64,000 bases of DNA from contig NZ_LAXJ01000026.1 in the NCBI RefSeq assembly GCF_001441615.1, forward strand, positions 54,310 to 118,309, read 5' to 3'. The position numbers were made by a program, and so were the translations under genes. This document shows positions 1 to 8,015 of this stretch, piece after piece. A model generated the notes under the pieces. It made no database searches. It saw only the letters and a list, made by a program, of their open reading frames with translations, and had not been told where the DNA came from. The stretch is from Roseovarius atlanticus. Its GTDB lineage: Bacteria; Pseudomonadota; Alphaproteobacteria; Rhodobacterales; Rhodobacteraceae. The stretch's first letter is position 1, and each line of letters opens with the position of its first letter.

Positions 1-268
1 TATCGGCAGTCATCTCTTCCCACAATCCAAGGCTCCGCGTGGACAGCGGCAACTCGCGCGCATCGCGATTCTGCTGGCGGCACCACCCCCAGTTGCGGCT
101 CGATTGTTCCGCGCCGATCCGGCCTTTTTCCAGCAGGACGACGCGTTGCCCGGCGCGGGCCAGCCAGTAGGCGGCGCTGACGCCCACGATTCCGCCGCCG
201 ATGACCACGCAATCGGCGTGCTCCGGAACTTCGGTATGTGTTTCGATATCGAGCAAGGGTGCAGGCAT
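1..268 (-). CDS. FAD-dependent oxidoreductase (DAO family), N-terminal part only
   Basis: Only the first 89 codons lie inside the window; the rest runs off the left edge. The protein begins MPAPLLDIETH and shows a Rossmann FAD-binding motif (VVIGGGIVGVSAAYWLARAG, about residues 20-39) followed by the acidic end of the second strand (VVLLEKGRIG), typical of the D-amino-acid oxidase/glycine oxidase fold (COG0665). Such enzymes oxidise amino acids or secondary amines with FAD. The gene is divergent from the Lrp/AsnC regulator at 427, and a palindrome lies just upstream of its start. Substrate cannot be inferred from this fragment. The family call is firm; the specific activity is unknown. Confidence 0.85.
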   Translation of the reverse strand, partial: MPAPLLDIETHTEVPEHADCVVIGGGIVGVSAAYWLARAGQRVVLLEKGRIGAEQSSRNWGWCRQQNRDARELPLSTRSLGLWEEMTAD

Positions 269-280
269 GATTATTCCACG

Positions 281-294
281 TGTTTCCCGAAACA
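281..294. promoter_or_regulatory. Perfect palindrome TGTTTC-CC-GAAACA between divergent genes
   Basis: A 6-bp inverted repeat with a 2-bp centre sits 12 bases upstream of the FAD oxidase start codon, in the 158-bp divergent region shared with the Lrp/AsnC gene. Position and symmetry suit an operator, probably for the neighbouring regulator. This is inferred from layout only. Confidence 0.45.
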
Positions 295-426
295 TAGCTG
301 TAGAGTTTCGGTGCTTTGTGCCGCATATGGGAAGATGACCGGCAGATCGTTGCGTATTCGCTGGCGCTCGTGGGCGGGCAAACCACGGCATGGCGTGGAG
401 GGCCAATTCATGCAAGGACAGGACGG

Positions 427-921
427 ATGAGCAATTCGCAAAAGCTGGACCGCATCGACGTCAGAATCCTGGCCGAGTTGCAGCGCAACGGCCGGATCAC
501 GAATGTCGAACTGGCCGATCTCGTCCATCTGTCGCCCTCGCCGTGCCTGACCCGCGTCAAGAAGCTTCAGAAATCCGGATACATCACCGGGTATTCTGCG
601 CTGATTAACGTGGCCAAGCTAGGTGAGACACTGACCGTCTTCACCGAATTCACCCTGAAGAACCATCGGCAGATCGATTTCGCCCGCTTCCAGGAGGCGC
701 TTGAGAAAATTGACAATTGTGTCGAATGCCACCTGATTTCGGGCGGCTACGATTATCTGGCAAAGTTCGTCACGTCGGGAATCAGCGACTATCAAGAGAT
801 CATCGAGGACCTCATCGACCGCAGCGAAGTGATCGACAAATATTTCAGCTTCGTCGTGATGAAGACACCCTTCGTCAAGCGGCAACTGCCCCTGACCCGG
901 CTCTTTGCCGACACCCAGTGA
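427..921 (+). CDS. Lrp/AsnC family transcriptional regulator
   Basis: The 164-residue protein has an N-terminal winged helix-turn-helix (LDRIDVRILAELQRNGRITN, then a recognition segment around LVHLSPSPCLTRVKKL) and a C-terminal RAM/AsnC ligand-binding domain (about residues 70-155). Length is normal for the family. The frame is open upstream to 316, but the ATG at 427 is chosen because it starts the conserved N-terminus and follows a purine-rich AGGACAGG element. Lrp/AsnC proteins sense amino acids and usually control adjacent uptake or catabolic genes. It lies between a divergent FAD oxidase and a convergent ABC transporter operon, so local control of this amine or amino-acid block is a reasonable inference. 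Confidence 0.93.
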   Translation: MSNSQKLDRIDVRILAELQRNGRITNVELADLVHLSPSPCLTRVKKLQKSGYITGYSALINVAKLGETLTVFTEFTLKNHRQIDFARFQEALEKIDNCVECHLISGGYDYLAKFVTSGISDYQEIIEDLIDRSEVIDKYFSFVVMKTPFVKRQLPLTRLFADTQ

Positions 922-936
922 TACCCCGAACCCGCG

Positions 937-2601
937 CTATCGGTCCGAAAATGCCGCCAGCAGTTCCGGGTCCTGCTCCAGCCCGGCCAGCCATCCGGTA
1001 TCCAGCTGCGGAACCGAAGAGACCAGCAGACGCGAATAGGCATGTGTGGCCTCGTCTGACATGCGCGCCGCCGGCAGCGCCTCGACGACCTCGCCCTTGT
1101 ACATCACCAGAACGTCATCGCAGATCGCCTCGACCGTCGACAGGTCGTGGCTGATGAACATGTAGCTAAGGCCCAACTCCTGTTGCAGTTCCTTCAGCAG
1201 GTCCAGAATCGCGGCGGCAACGACCGTGTCCAGCGCCGAGGTGATCTCGTCACACAGGATCAGTTCAGGCTCGGCCGCCAGCGCGCGCGCCAGGTTTACA
1301 CGCTGTTTCTGCCCGCCCGACAGTTCCGACGGCAGGCGATGCCGCAGAGCCGGAGGCAAGTGGACCATGTTCAAGAGTTCGATCACGCGCTTCTCGCAGG
1401 CCTCGCCGCGCAGGCCCTTGTAGAACTTCAGAGGCCGCGCGATGATCGCGCCGACAGAATGCGCCGGATTGAGCGCCGTATCGGCCAATTGAAAGACGAT
1501 CTGCGCACGGCGCAATTCCTGCTTGCTGCGCTTGCCCAGCGACGGGTCCAGCACCTTCCCGTCCAACAGCACCTCGCCGCGATAGGCCGGCAGAATTCCG
1601 GCGACGGCTCGAGCCAGCGTTGACTTGCCAGAGCCGGACTCGCCGATCACGCCCAGATTCCGGCCGCGATACAACTCGAAATTCACGTCGCGCATCACCT
1701 TGGCCAGAGGCTCACCATCCTTCATCGGGCCGTACCCTGCGCACAGGTTCCGAACTTCCAGGATCGGGGTCTCCTTCTCGGGTTCGACCTGGGCGACGGG
1801 CTCGTGCGGTACCGGGTCGAAGGCCGCCAGCAATTCCTTGGTATAGGGGTGCTTCGGCGCTTTCAGAATCTGCTCGGTCGTGCCCTGCTCCTGGATCTCG
1901 CCGTTTTTCAGTACCACGATCCGGTCCGCGATCTGCGCCACAACGGCAAGGTCATGGCTTACATAGACACCGGCCATCCCGCCGTCTTTCATCACCCGTT
2001 TGAACGCGCGAAGCACCTCGATCTGCGTGGTGACATCTAGCGCCGTCGTCGGTTCGTCGAAAATGACCAGTTCCGGATCGCCGATCAGGGCCATGGCCGC
2101 CGACAGACGTTGAAGCTGCCCCCCCGACACCTGGTGCGGATACCGGTCACCAATCGTGTCGGGATCGGGCAGGGCCAGCGCACGAAAGAGCGACCGCGCG
2201 CGCTCCCGCGCCTTTTCGAGCGGCATCATGTCGTGGATGCGGGCCGCCTCCACCACCTGATCCATGATCCGCTTTGACGGGTTGAACGCCGCCGCCGCGG
2301 ATTGAGGAACATACGATACGTCCGATCCGCGCAGCCGCGCCCGTTTGCGTTCGCTCATGCCGGTGATGTCGTGCTGGCCCACGCGAATGGTGCCGCCCTT
2401 GATGTCGCAGCCGCGGCGCGTATGGCCCATCAGCGACAGCGCAATCGTCGTCTTGCCCGACCCGGATTCGCCGATCAGCGCCAGCATCTCACCCGGCGCA
2501 ATGTCGAAATCCACGCCGCGGATGATCTCGACATTCCGGCCCGAGTCGGTCACCGCGCCGATATGCAGGTCGCGGACGGAAACAAGTGGAGTATCTGTCA
2601 T
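937..2601 (-). CDS. Peptide/nickel-type ABC transporter, fused dual ATPase
   Basis: The 554-residue protein carries two complete ABC ATPase domains in tandem, like GsiA or YejF, rather than separate DppD and DppF subunits. The first half has Walker A GESGSGKTT (residues 44-52), signature VSGGQ and Walker B LVIFDEP; the second has Walker A GESGSGKST, signature LSGGQ and LILCDE. It energises import by the two permeases encoded just upstream. The start is MTDTPLVSV, whose ATG overlaps the permease stop as TGATG, indicating translational coupling. It is last in a minus-strand operon: binding protein, permease, permease, ATPase. The end is convergent with the Lrp gene, 15 bp away. Confidence 0.95.
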   Translation of the reverse strand: MTDTPLVSVRDLHIGAVTDSGRNVEIIRGVDFDIAPGEMLALIGESGSGKTTIALSLMGHTRRGCDIKGGTIRVGQHDITGMSERKRARLRGSDVSYVPQSAAAAFNPSKRIMDQVVEAARIHDMMPLEKARERARSLFRALALPDPDTIGDRYPHQVSGGQLQRLSAAMALIGDPELVIFDEPTTALDVTTQIEVLRAFKRVMKDGGMAGVYVSHDLAVVAQIADRIVVLKNGEIQEQGTTEQILKAPKHPYTKELLAAFDPVPHEPVAQVEPEKETPILEVRNLCAGYGPMKDGEPLAKVMRDVNFELYRGRNLGVIGESGSGKSTLARAVAGILPAYRGEVLLDGKVLDPSLGKRSKQELRRAQIVFQLADTALNPAHSVGAIIARPLKFYKGLRGEACEKRVIELLNMVHLPPALRHRLPSELSGGQKQRVNLARALAAEPELILCDEITSALDTVVAAAILDLLKELQQELGLSYMFISHDLSTVEAICDDVLVMYKGEVVEALPAARMSDEATHAYSRLLVSSVPQLDTGWLAGLEQDPELLAAFSDR

Positions 2602-3467
2602 CAGTCTGCCCTGTCTCTGATCTTGGTGGGAAGGTTGTCGATGAACATGTTCACCGAGATGGTCAGCGACGCGATGGCGATGCAGGGAAAGATCACCGCC
2701 GGCGCCCCAAGGCTCAGCCCCTCGATATTCTCGCGCACCAGTGCGCCCCAGTCGGCATAGGGCGGCTGAACGCCCAGGCCAAGGAACGACAGACCGGACA
2801 GGACCAGAACGATAAAGACGAACCGAAGGCCCAGGTCCGCCAGCACCGGCCCCAGGATGTTGGGAAAGATCTCGCGCGCGATCATGTAGGGCGTGCCTTC
2901 GCCCCTTGCCCGCGCCACGGTGACGAAATCCATCGTGTTGATATTGACCGCCAGCGCCCGCGCAAACCGGTACGAACCGGGCATGTAGATCGCCGCCAGC
3001 GTCAGGATCAGAACCGGAATCGAGGAGCCCACAGCAGCTACGACAACAAGGCCGAAAAGCAGCGAGGGGATGCCGTTGAACGCATCCAGCAGCCGCGACA
3101 GCAGCGTGTCGAACCAGCCACCGATGACCGCCGCGATCATGCCCAAAATCACACCGATCGAACAGGCCAGCGTCACCGCCGCCAATGCAATCCCCACCGT
3201 GTAGCGTGCGCCCATCAGAACGCGCGAGAAGATGTCCCGTCCCAGATAATCCGTGCCCATCCAATGCGCCGCGCTAACGCCGCTGAAATAGTCCCAGTCG
3301 ACGATCTCACCCACCGGGTAAGGGGTGATCCAATTGCCGACCAGCGCGACGATCGCCCAGAACAGGATGATCGCGGCGCCGATCCTGCCCACCCAGCCAA
3401 AGCTGTAGCCCATGTTTGCGGGCGTCGGCAGGCGGAATTTGCGGGAAGAGCCGTTGGTTGTCGTCAT
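2601..3467 (-). CDS. ABC transporter permease, DppC/OppC type
   Basis: A 288-residue inner-membrane permease. It has an N-terminal anchoring helix (IGAAIILFWAIVALVGNWI), the periplasmic loop with the DppC hallmark HWMGTDYLGRDIFSR, and a binding-protein-dependent transport domain with the EAA-like loop around VARARGEGTPYMIAREIFPNI, which contacts the ATPase. The ATG overlaps the previous permease's stop and the 3' end overlaps the ATPase start by one base. Together with the upstream permease it forms the translocation pore for a peptide-like or amine-like solute. Substrate is not predictable from the permease. Confidence 0.95.
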   Translation of the reverse strand: MTTTNGSSRKFRLPTPANMGYSFGWVGRIGAAIILFWAIVALVGNWITPYPVGEIVDWDYFSGVSAAHWMGTDYLGRDIFSRVLMGARYTVGIALAAVTLACSIGVILGMIAAVIGGWFDTLLSRLLDAFNGIPSLLFGLVVVAAVGSSIPVLILTLAAIYMPGSYRFARALAVNINTMDFVTVARARGEGTPYMIAREIFPNILGPVLADLGLRFVFIVLVLSGLSFLGLGVQPPYADWGALVRENIEGLSLGAPAVIFPCIAIASLTISVNMFIDNLPTKIRDRAD

Positions 3468-4426
3468 CACTGGCGTAGCCTTGGGTTCGAGAGGATTGCG
3501 ACCATGTCCGCCAGCGTGATCAGCGTCAGGTAGCTGACGCAAAAGACCATCGCGCAGGACTGGATCAGTGGCAGGTCCCGGGTCGAGACGGCATCTACCA
3601 TCAGCTTGGCAACTCCGGGATAGTTGAAGACGGTCTCGACGATGATCACCCCACCCACGAGATACGAGAGCGACAGCGCCACCGCGTTGGCAATGGGACC
3701 CAGCGCGTTCGGCAGGGCATGGACAAGCACCATGCGCTGGCGCGAGGCGCCTTTCAGCAGCGCCATCTCGACATACGGCGTCTCGATCGTCTCGATCACG
3801 GCAGCCCGGGTCATGCGGATCATTTGCGCCGACACGACGAAACTCAGGGTGATCACCGGCATCGCATAGGCCCGCAACATCGCGCCGATGCTGTCGACAT
3901 TTACGCCATAGCTCAGCGCCGGCAGCCAGTCGAGCCAGACGGCAAAGACCAGAACGGCCAGCGTCGCCACCATGAACTCGGGCACCGAGATGACCGAAAT
4001 CGTGGCGACCGAAACCGCCCGGTCCAGCCAAGAGCCGCGATACATCGCGGCGACGATCCCCAGGGTCAGCGCCACCGGCACGCAGATCGCCGTCACGATC
4101 CCGGCCAGCCGCAGCGAATTCTGCAAACGCCCGCCCAACAGCTCGGCCACGTCGATGCCATTGACGTAAGAACGTCCCATGTCGCCGGTGGCAAGCCCCG
4201 CCAACCAGCCCAGGAACCTCTGCAGCGCCGGCTCGTCAAGCCCCATCGCCTCGCGCAGGCCTGCCACCGCCTCCGGGGTCGCCGCCTGGCCCAGCAGGAT
4301 TTGCGCCACGTCACCCGGCAGCATTTCCGTGGCAAAGAACACCGCAAAAGACACGATGATCAGCGTCAGAAACGCAATACCCAGCCGTTTGCCGACAAGG
4401 ATCCATGTTGTGGTCGAGCGGAGCAT
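3467..4426 (-). CDS. ABC transporter permease, DppB/OppB type
   Basis: A 319-residue permease with an N-terminal helix (LGIAFLTLIIVSFAVFFATEM), the OppB_N-like region (LPGDVAQILLGQAATPEAVAGL) and an EAA loop (MALLKGASRQRMVLVHALPN). Length and layout are those of DppB/OppB. It follows the binding-protein gene after a 75-bp gap that contains a strong hairpin, and its stop overlaps the next permease start. It is part of the four-gene importer at 937-6115. Confidence 0.95.
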   Translation of the reverse strand: MLRSTTTWILVGKRLGIAFLTLIIVSFAVFFATEMLPGDVAQILLGQAATPEAVAGLREAMGLDEPALQRFLGWLAGLATGDMGRSYVNGIDVAELLGGRLQNSLRLAGIVTAICVPVALTLGIVAAMYRGSWLDRAVSVATISVISVPEFMVATLAVLVFAVWLDWLPALSYGVNVDSIGAMLRAYAMPVITLSFVVSAQMIRMTRAAVIETIETPYVEMALLKGASRQRMVLVHALPNALGPIANAVALSLSYLVGGVIIVETVFNYPGVAKLMVDAVSTRDLPLIQSCAMVFCVSYLTLITLADMVAILSNPRLRQ

Positions 4427-4456
4427 CAGACGCCTCGCGTATCAAAAATGAAAGTG

Positions 4457-4482
4457 GCCCGCGCATGATACCACGCGCGGGC
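4457..4482 (-). terminator. Intercistronic hairpin between binding-protein and permease genes
   Basis: An 8-bp GC stem (GCCCGCGC/GCGCGGGC) with a 10-nt loop. On the minus strand it is followed by CACTTTCATTTTT. It sits in the gap after the binding-protein gene, so it probably acts as a partial terminator or 3' stabiliser that makes binding-protein mRNA more abundant than permease mRNA, as known for many ABC operons. Confidence 0.6.
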
Positions 4483-4501
4483 GTTTGGTTCAGCCGGGGC
4501 C

Positions 4502-6115
4502 TCAGGCGTCCAGCCAGACGTATTCAGCAAAGGCATAGCCCATCTGCCCGCCCAGCGGGTTCGGACGCATTCCCTTCAGCTCCTTGGCCATGCCATCGAC
4601 GTTCGAGATGTAGGTCGGGATGATCGTACCGGCCTCGTTGGCCACCATCTCCTGCATCTCCCAATACATGTCGGTCCGCTTGGTCTCGTCCAGCAGCCCG
4701 CGCGCCTCGACCAACATGCTGTCGAACTTGTCGGACTTGTACTGGCTTTCGTTCCACGGCGCCTCGGAGTGATACAGCAGCGAGAACAGGATGTCCGGCG
4801 TCGGTCGCGGGTTGATGTTGCCGAAATGGACCGGCGACTTCAGCCAGTAGTTCGACCAATAGCCGTCTGAGGGCACACGCTGCACGTCAAAGGTCATGCC
4901 GATTTCTGCCCCGGCCTGTTGCACCACGGTCGCCATGTCGATCGACGCGTTGGCGGCGTCGGATGCCACAATCGGAATGGTCTGCCCCAGCAGTCCGGCT
5001 TTTTCGAACAGCGCCTTGGCCTTTTCGGGATCGTATGCTTTGGGCTGCAACTCGCTGTTGTGATAGCGGTTGGCGGGCGAAACCGGCTGGTCGTTGCCGA
5101 TCTCGGCCATGCCACGCAGAACCGATTTCTGGATCTGCTCGCGGCGCACAAGGTGCTTCATGCCTTCGATGAACCCGGCCTTCGCACCCGGGTCCAGGTC
5201 CAGACGGATGTTGAGGTTGGTATAGTTACCGGAGGTGCTGATCATCGTTTCGACGTTCGGCTGGCCTTCCATCATCCGCAAGGACCGCGCGTTGACCGCC
5301 GCGGCCAGGTGGATGTCCCCGGACAAAAGCGCGTTGACGCGGGCATTGTTGTCGGGAATGGCGAAGTATTCAAAGCTGTCCAGGTAGGGCCCGCTTTCCT
5401 TGAAGTAATCCGGGTTCTTTACCAGGATCGACCGGACACCCGGCTCGAATTCCTCTACCTTGAACGCGCCGGTGCCGTTGCCCTTGGCGAAATCCGTGGT
5501 GCCGTCTGCCACGATCATGAAGTGGTGCAGCGACAGGATTGTGGGCAGGTCGGCGTTGGGTTCCGACAGAACGATTTTCACGTTCAGATCGTCCACCGCC
5601 TCGATCTCGGCCATCTGCGACGCGATCGAGTTCACCTTGGAGCCCACATCGGGATCCAGATGGCGCTTCAGCGTAAAGACCACATCGGCAGAGCTCAGCG
5701 TCTTGCCGTCGTGGAAGGTGACGCCAGGCCGCAGCTTGACGTTCCAGGTCTTGGCGTCGTCCGAGTCGACCGCCTCGGCCAGTTCCATCTCGACCTCGCC
5801 CGCCTCGTTCAGGAACGTCAGGCGATTGTAGATCGCGCAGCAGCGCGTGTAGTCGGTGGACAACGACGCTTTCGCCGGATCAAGCGTATCGGCGGTCGAA
5901 GCCGACCAGCCCGCGGCCTTGAGGTGGCCACCGGTCTTGGGCGTCTGGGCCACGGCGCGGCTTGCACTCATCAGCAGACTGCCGCCGGCGCCAACGGCGA
6001 TACCCGAGCCCATGAGCATCTTCAGCAAATCACGGCGCGATGCACCACGGCGGATGGCACTCTCGACCATCGCGTCGTCGCGCGCGGTCCAGTTGGTAGG
6101 TTTGGAGTGGGTCAT
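4502..6115 (-). CDS. ABC transporter substrate-binding protein, SBP_bac_5 family, Tat-exported
   Basis: A 537-residue family 5 extracytoplasmic binding protein (DppA/OppA class). The N-terminus has a long polar stretch, then a twin-arginine motif (SRRDLLK, residues 26-32), a hydrophobic core (GSGIAVGAGGSLLMSA) and a likely cleavage after AVAQ near residue 57. This indicates export in folded form by Tat. The body has typical family features such as VKLRPGVTFHDGKTLSSADVVFTLKRHLDP. The chosen ATG starts the polar pre-signal region; an upstream in-frame start at 6340 would add non-homologous sequence. It is the first gene of the importer operon. It may bind a peptide, opine or modified amino acid. 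Confidence 0.93.
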   Translation of the reverse strand: MTHSKPTNWTARDDAMVESAIRRGASRRDLLKMLMGSGIAVGAGGSLLMSASRAVAQTPKTGGHLKAAGWSASTADTLDPAKASLSTDYTRCCAIYNRLTFLNEAGEVEMELAEAVDSDDAKTWNVKLRPGVTFHDGKTLSSADVVFTLKRHLDPDVGSKVNSIASQMAEIEAVDDLNVKIVLSEPNADLPTILSLHHFMIVADGTTDFAKGNGTGAFKVEEFEPGVRSILVKNPDYFKESGPYLDSFEYFAIPDNNARVNALLSGDIHLAAAVNARSLRMMEGQPNVETMISTSGNYTNLNIRLDLDPGAKAGFIEGMKHLVRREQIQKSVLRGMAEIGNDQPVSPANRYHNSELQPKAYDPEKAKALFEKAGLLGQTIPIVASDAANASIDMATVVQQAGAEIGMTFDVQRVPSDGYWSNYWLKSPVHFGNINPRPTPDILFSLLYHSEAPWNESQYKSDKFDSMLVEARGLLDETKRTDMYWEMQEMVANEAGTIIPTYISNVDGMAKELKGMRPNPLGGQMGYAFAEYVWLDA

Positions 6116-6203
6116 GTTCTGTCTTCCCTGTTGTTTTATCGGTTTCTGGTTCAGTGAAGCCCCTGCCCGGCTCTCTCGACCGGTTCGGAGCAGGAAGCCG
6201 GGC

Positions 6204-6935
6204 CTAGGGTCCGGCGTCGCGGGCGACCGCATCGGCCAGCTCGCCAAGCGACTTGAAATGGTAATCGGGTTCGGTAAAGGACTCGGGCGCGATCGTGCCG
6301 CCATATCCCGCCTGGCCGTGCCGCCGCTCGATCCATGCATTCGTCATGCCAAGCTGACGCGAAACGCCGATATCGTGATATTGGCTTTGCGCCGTATGCA
6401 GGATACCGCCCGTCGTGCCGCCTTTTTCTTCCACGAAGGCAAAGACCTTGTGAAAGAAGGCGGGATCGGGCTTTTCGGTGCCGGTGTCGTCGGTGGTGAA
6501 ACTGGCCCAAAACGGATGCCCCAGCTTCGCCTCGTATTTCTCGAAGGCCCAGCGCCGGGCGTTTGTCATGGCGATCAGCCGAAAGCGCGCGGCCAGACTT
6601 TCAAGCGCCTCGACACTGTCGGCGAATGGCTCTGCCTCGCCCACCGCCTCGATCACGCGGCTGCGCAATTCGGGCGTGTCGGGCAGACCGAATTTGGCGG
6701 CAATACCGGCATAGCAACGGCCCAGGTCATCCGGGAACAGTCCCGCCTCGGGGGCGCGCCGCGCCGCCCCGTACAGCGACAGAACCTCTTCGCGATCAAG
6801 CTGAACGCCAGCCTCGGACGCGATACTCTCGATCGCTCCGATGATCGCCGATTCAAAGTCGATCAAGGTGCCGACCACGTCGAAGCTGACGTAGCTGAAG
6901 GCGCTCAAGGGCTTTGTCGCTGTGGTCTGGGTCAT
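6204..6935 (-). CDS. HAD superfamily hydrolase, haloacid-dehalogenase-like
   Basis: A 243-residue HAD protein. Motif I is FDVVGT: the nucleophile Asp is present, but the second Asp of the phosphatase DxD signature is replaced by Val, as in type II haloacid dehalogenases (D-x-Y-G-T) rather than phosphatases. Motif II Thr/Ser is in IAMTNARR, motif III Lys in TGTEKPDP, and the final acidic motif is degenerate (HDIGVSRQLG). The start at 6935 follows AAGGAAAGAAAAGG. It lies upstream of the ABC importer operon on the same strand, 88 bp away. It probably performs hydrolysis on a pathway intermediate, not phosphate release; this is an inference. Confidence 0.82.
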   Translation of the reverse strand: MTQTTATKPLSAFSYVSFDVVGTLIDFESAIIGAIESIASEAGVQLDREEVLSLYGAARRAPEAGLFPDDLGRCYAGIAAKFGLPDTPELRSRVIEAVGEAEPFADSVEALESLAARFRLIAMTNARRWAFEKYEAKLGHPFWASFTTDDTGTEKPDPAFFHKVFAFVEEKGGTTGGILHTAQSQYHDIGVSRQLGMTNAWIERRHGQAGYGGTIAPESFTEPDYHFKSLGELADAVARDAGP

Positions 6936-7103
6936 GGGAACCTTTTCTTTCCTTGCCGCGCCGCAACTTGAAGGCACGGCGCACCCTATCATTCGATATT
7001 CGCCGGACCGGCAAAGACTGTGACATCGAAATTTGCCGAAGATGCAGCAGAATCTTTCGTTCTGCCCGAGTGCGCAGTGCGAAATGCCGTGCCTTTCATG
7101 CGC

Positions 7104-8015
7104 TCAGTATCCCTTCTTTTGGTGAACCAGACCGGGCAGAGGCTGGCCATCCCGACAAGCGCGAATGACCGCCAGTGCGTGGTGCGCTCCTTCTTCGGCA
7201 TCCGTTTGCCCGGCGATGTGCGGTGTGACGATGACCCTCGGATCGCGCCACGCCCAATGGTCATTCGGCAGCGGCTCGGGCTCAGTCACGTCAAGCATCG
7301 CCCCCCGCAATTGCCCGCTATCCAAAGCGCCGCGCATCGCCTCCATATCCAGTTGCGCACCGCGCCCCGCCTGGACAAGCGACGCGCCTCGGGGCAGCAT
7401 CCCGAATACACGCCCCGATAAAAGCCCCCGCGTTTCATCGGTCAGCGGCAGCAGACAGATCAGCATGTCGGTCCGCGCCAGGAACGGCTCCAGATCATCC
7501 TCGCCATAAACCTCGATGCCAGGCACGGGCGCGCCCGACCTGCTCCACCCCGCGACGTCAAAGCCAAGCGGCGTCATGACGTCCGCAACCGCGCGGCCGA
7601 TCCGCCCCAGCCCCATGATACCGACACGGCCGCTGCTGGCGGCCTTGGGCGGATGGGCGCACCAGTCTCCGTCGGCCGCTTGCGTAAGATAGCGCGGCAT
7701 GTCCCGGAAGAGCATCAGGCTCGCCATCAGGACCCAGTCGCGCACCATCTCGTCGACGCTGGACGCAAAAGTGCGCACAAGGCTCACGCCCTGCGGCAGC
7801 GCCGGCATCTGGTCGACACCTGCGCCGGTGCTGATGACGGTTTTCAGGTTGGGATAGCGCCCAAGGTCTTCGGGCGGGTTCCAGCAGGCGATATGCACGA
7901 TGGCGTCGGGGTCCGCCACGGCGTCTTCGCCGAACACCATGCGCTCCCCCGCCTCTTCGAAAACTTGGCTCCAGACCCGTCCCCGCTCTGTCGGCCCGAT
8001 CAACAACAAGGTCAT
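7104..8015 (-). CDS. D-2-hydroxyacid dehydrogenase, glyoxylate/hydroxypyruvate reductase A-like
   Basis: A 303-residue NAD(P)-dependent D-2-hydroxyacid dehydrogenase. The nucleotide-binding motif GLGRIG is at 135-140. The catalytic set is visible as Arg218 (QAGRGAQ), Glu245 (DVTEPEPLP) and His266 (VTPHIAG). The sequence matches the GhrA subfamily, which reduces glyoxylate, hydroxypyruvate and related 2-oxoacids. The start ATG overlaps the transaminase stop by 4 bp (ATGA), so the two are coupled. Context suggests it reduces a 2-oxoacid released by the transaminase or an oxidase. Substrate is not certain. Confidence 0.88.
   Translation of the reverse strand: MTLLLIGPTERGRVWSQVFEEAGERMVFGEDAVADPDAIVHIACWNPPEDLGRYPNLKTVISTGAGVDQMPALPQGVSLVRTFASSVDEMVRDWVLMASLMLFRDMPRYLTQAADGDWCAHPPKAASSGRVGIMGLGRIGRAVADVMTPLGFDVAGWSRSGAPVPGIEVYGEDDLEPFLARTDMLICLLPLTDETRGLLSGRVFGMLPRGASLVQAGRGAQLDMEAMRGALDSGQLRGAMLDVTEPEPLPNDHWAWRDPRVIVTPHIAGQTDAEEGAHHALAVIRACRDGQPLPGLVHQKKGY

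Noticed and set aside
2601..4031. Apparent long N-terminal extensions of the two permeases and the ATPase
   Set aside because: The extra residues are out-of-frame readings of the upstream gene; internal ATGs at TGATG overlaps fit the families and normal operon coupling.
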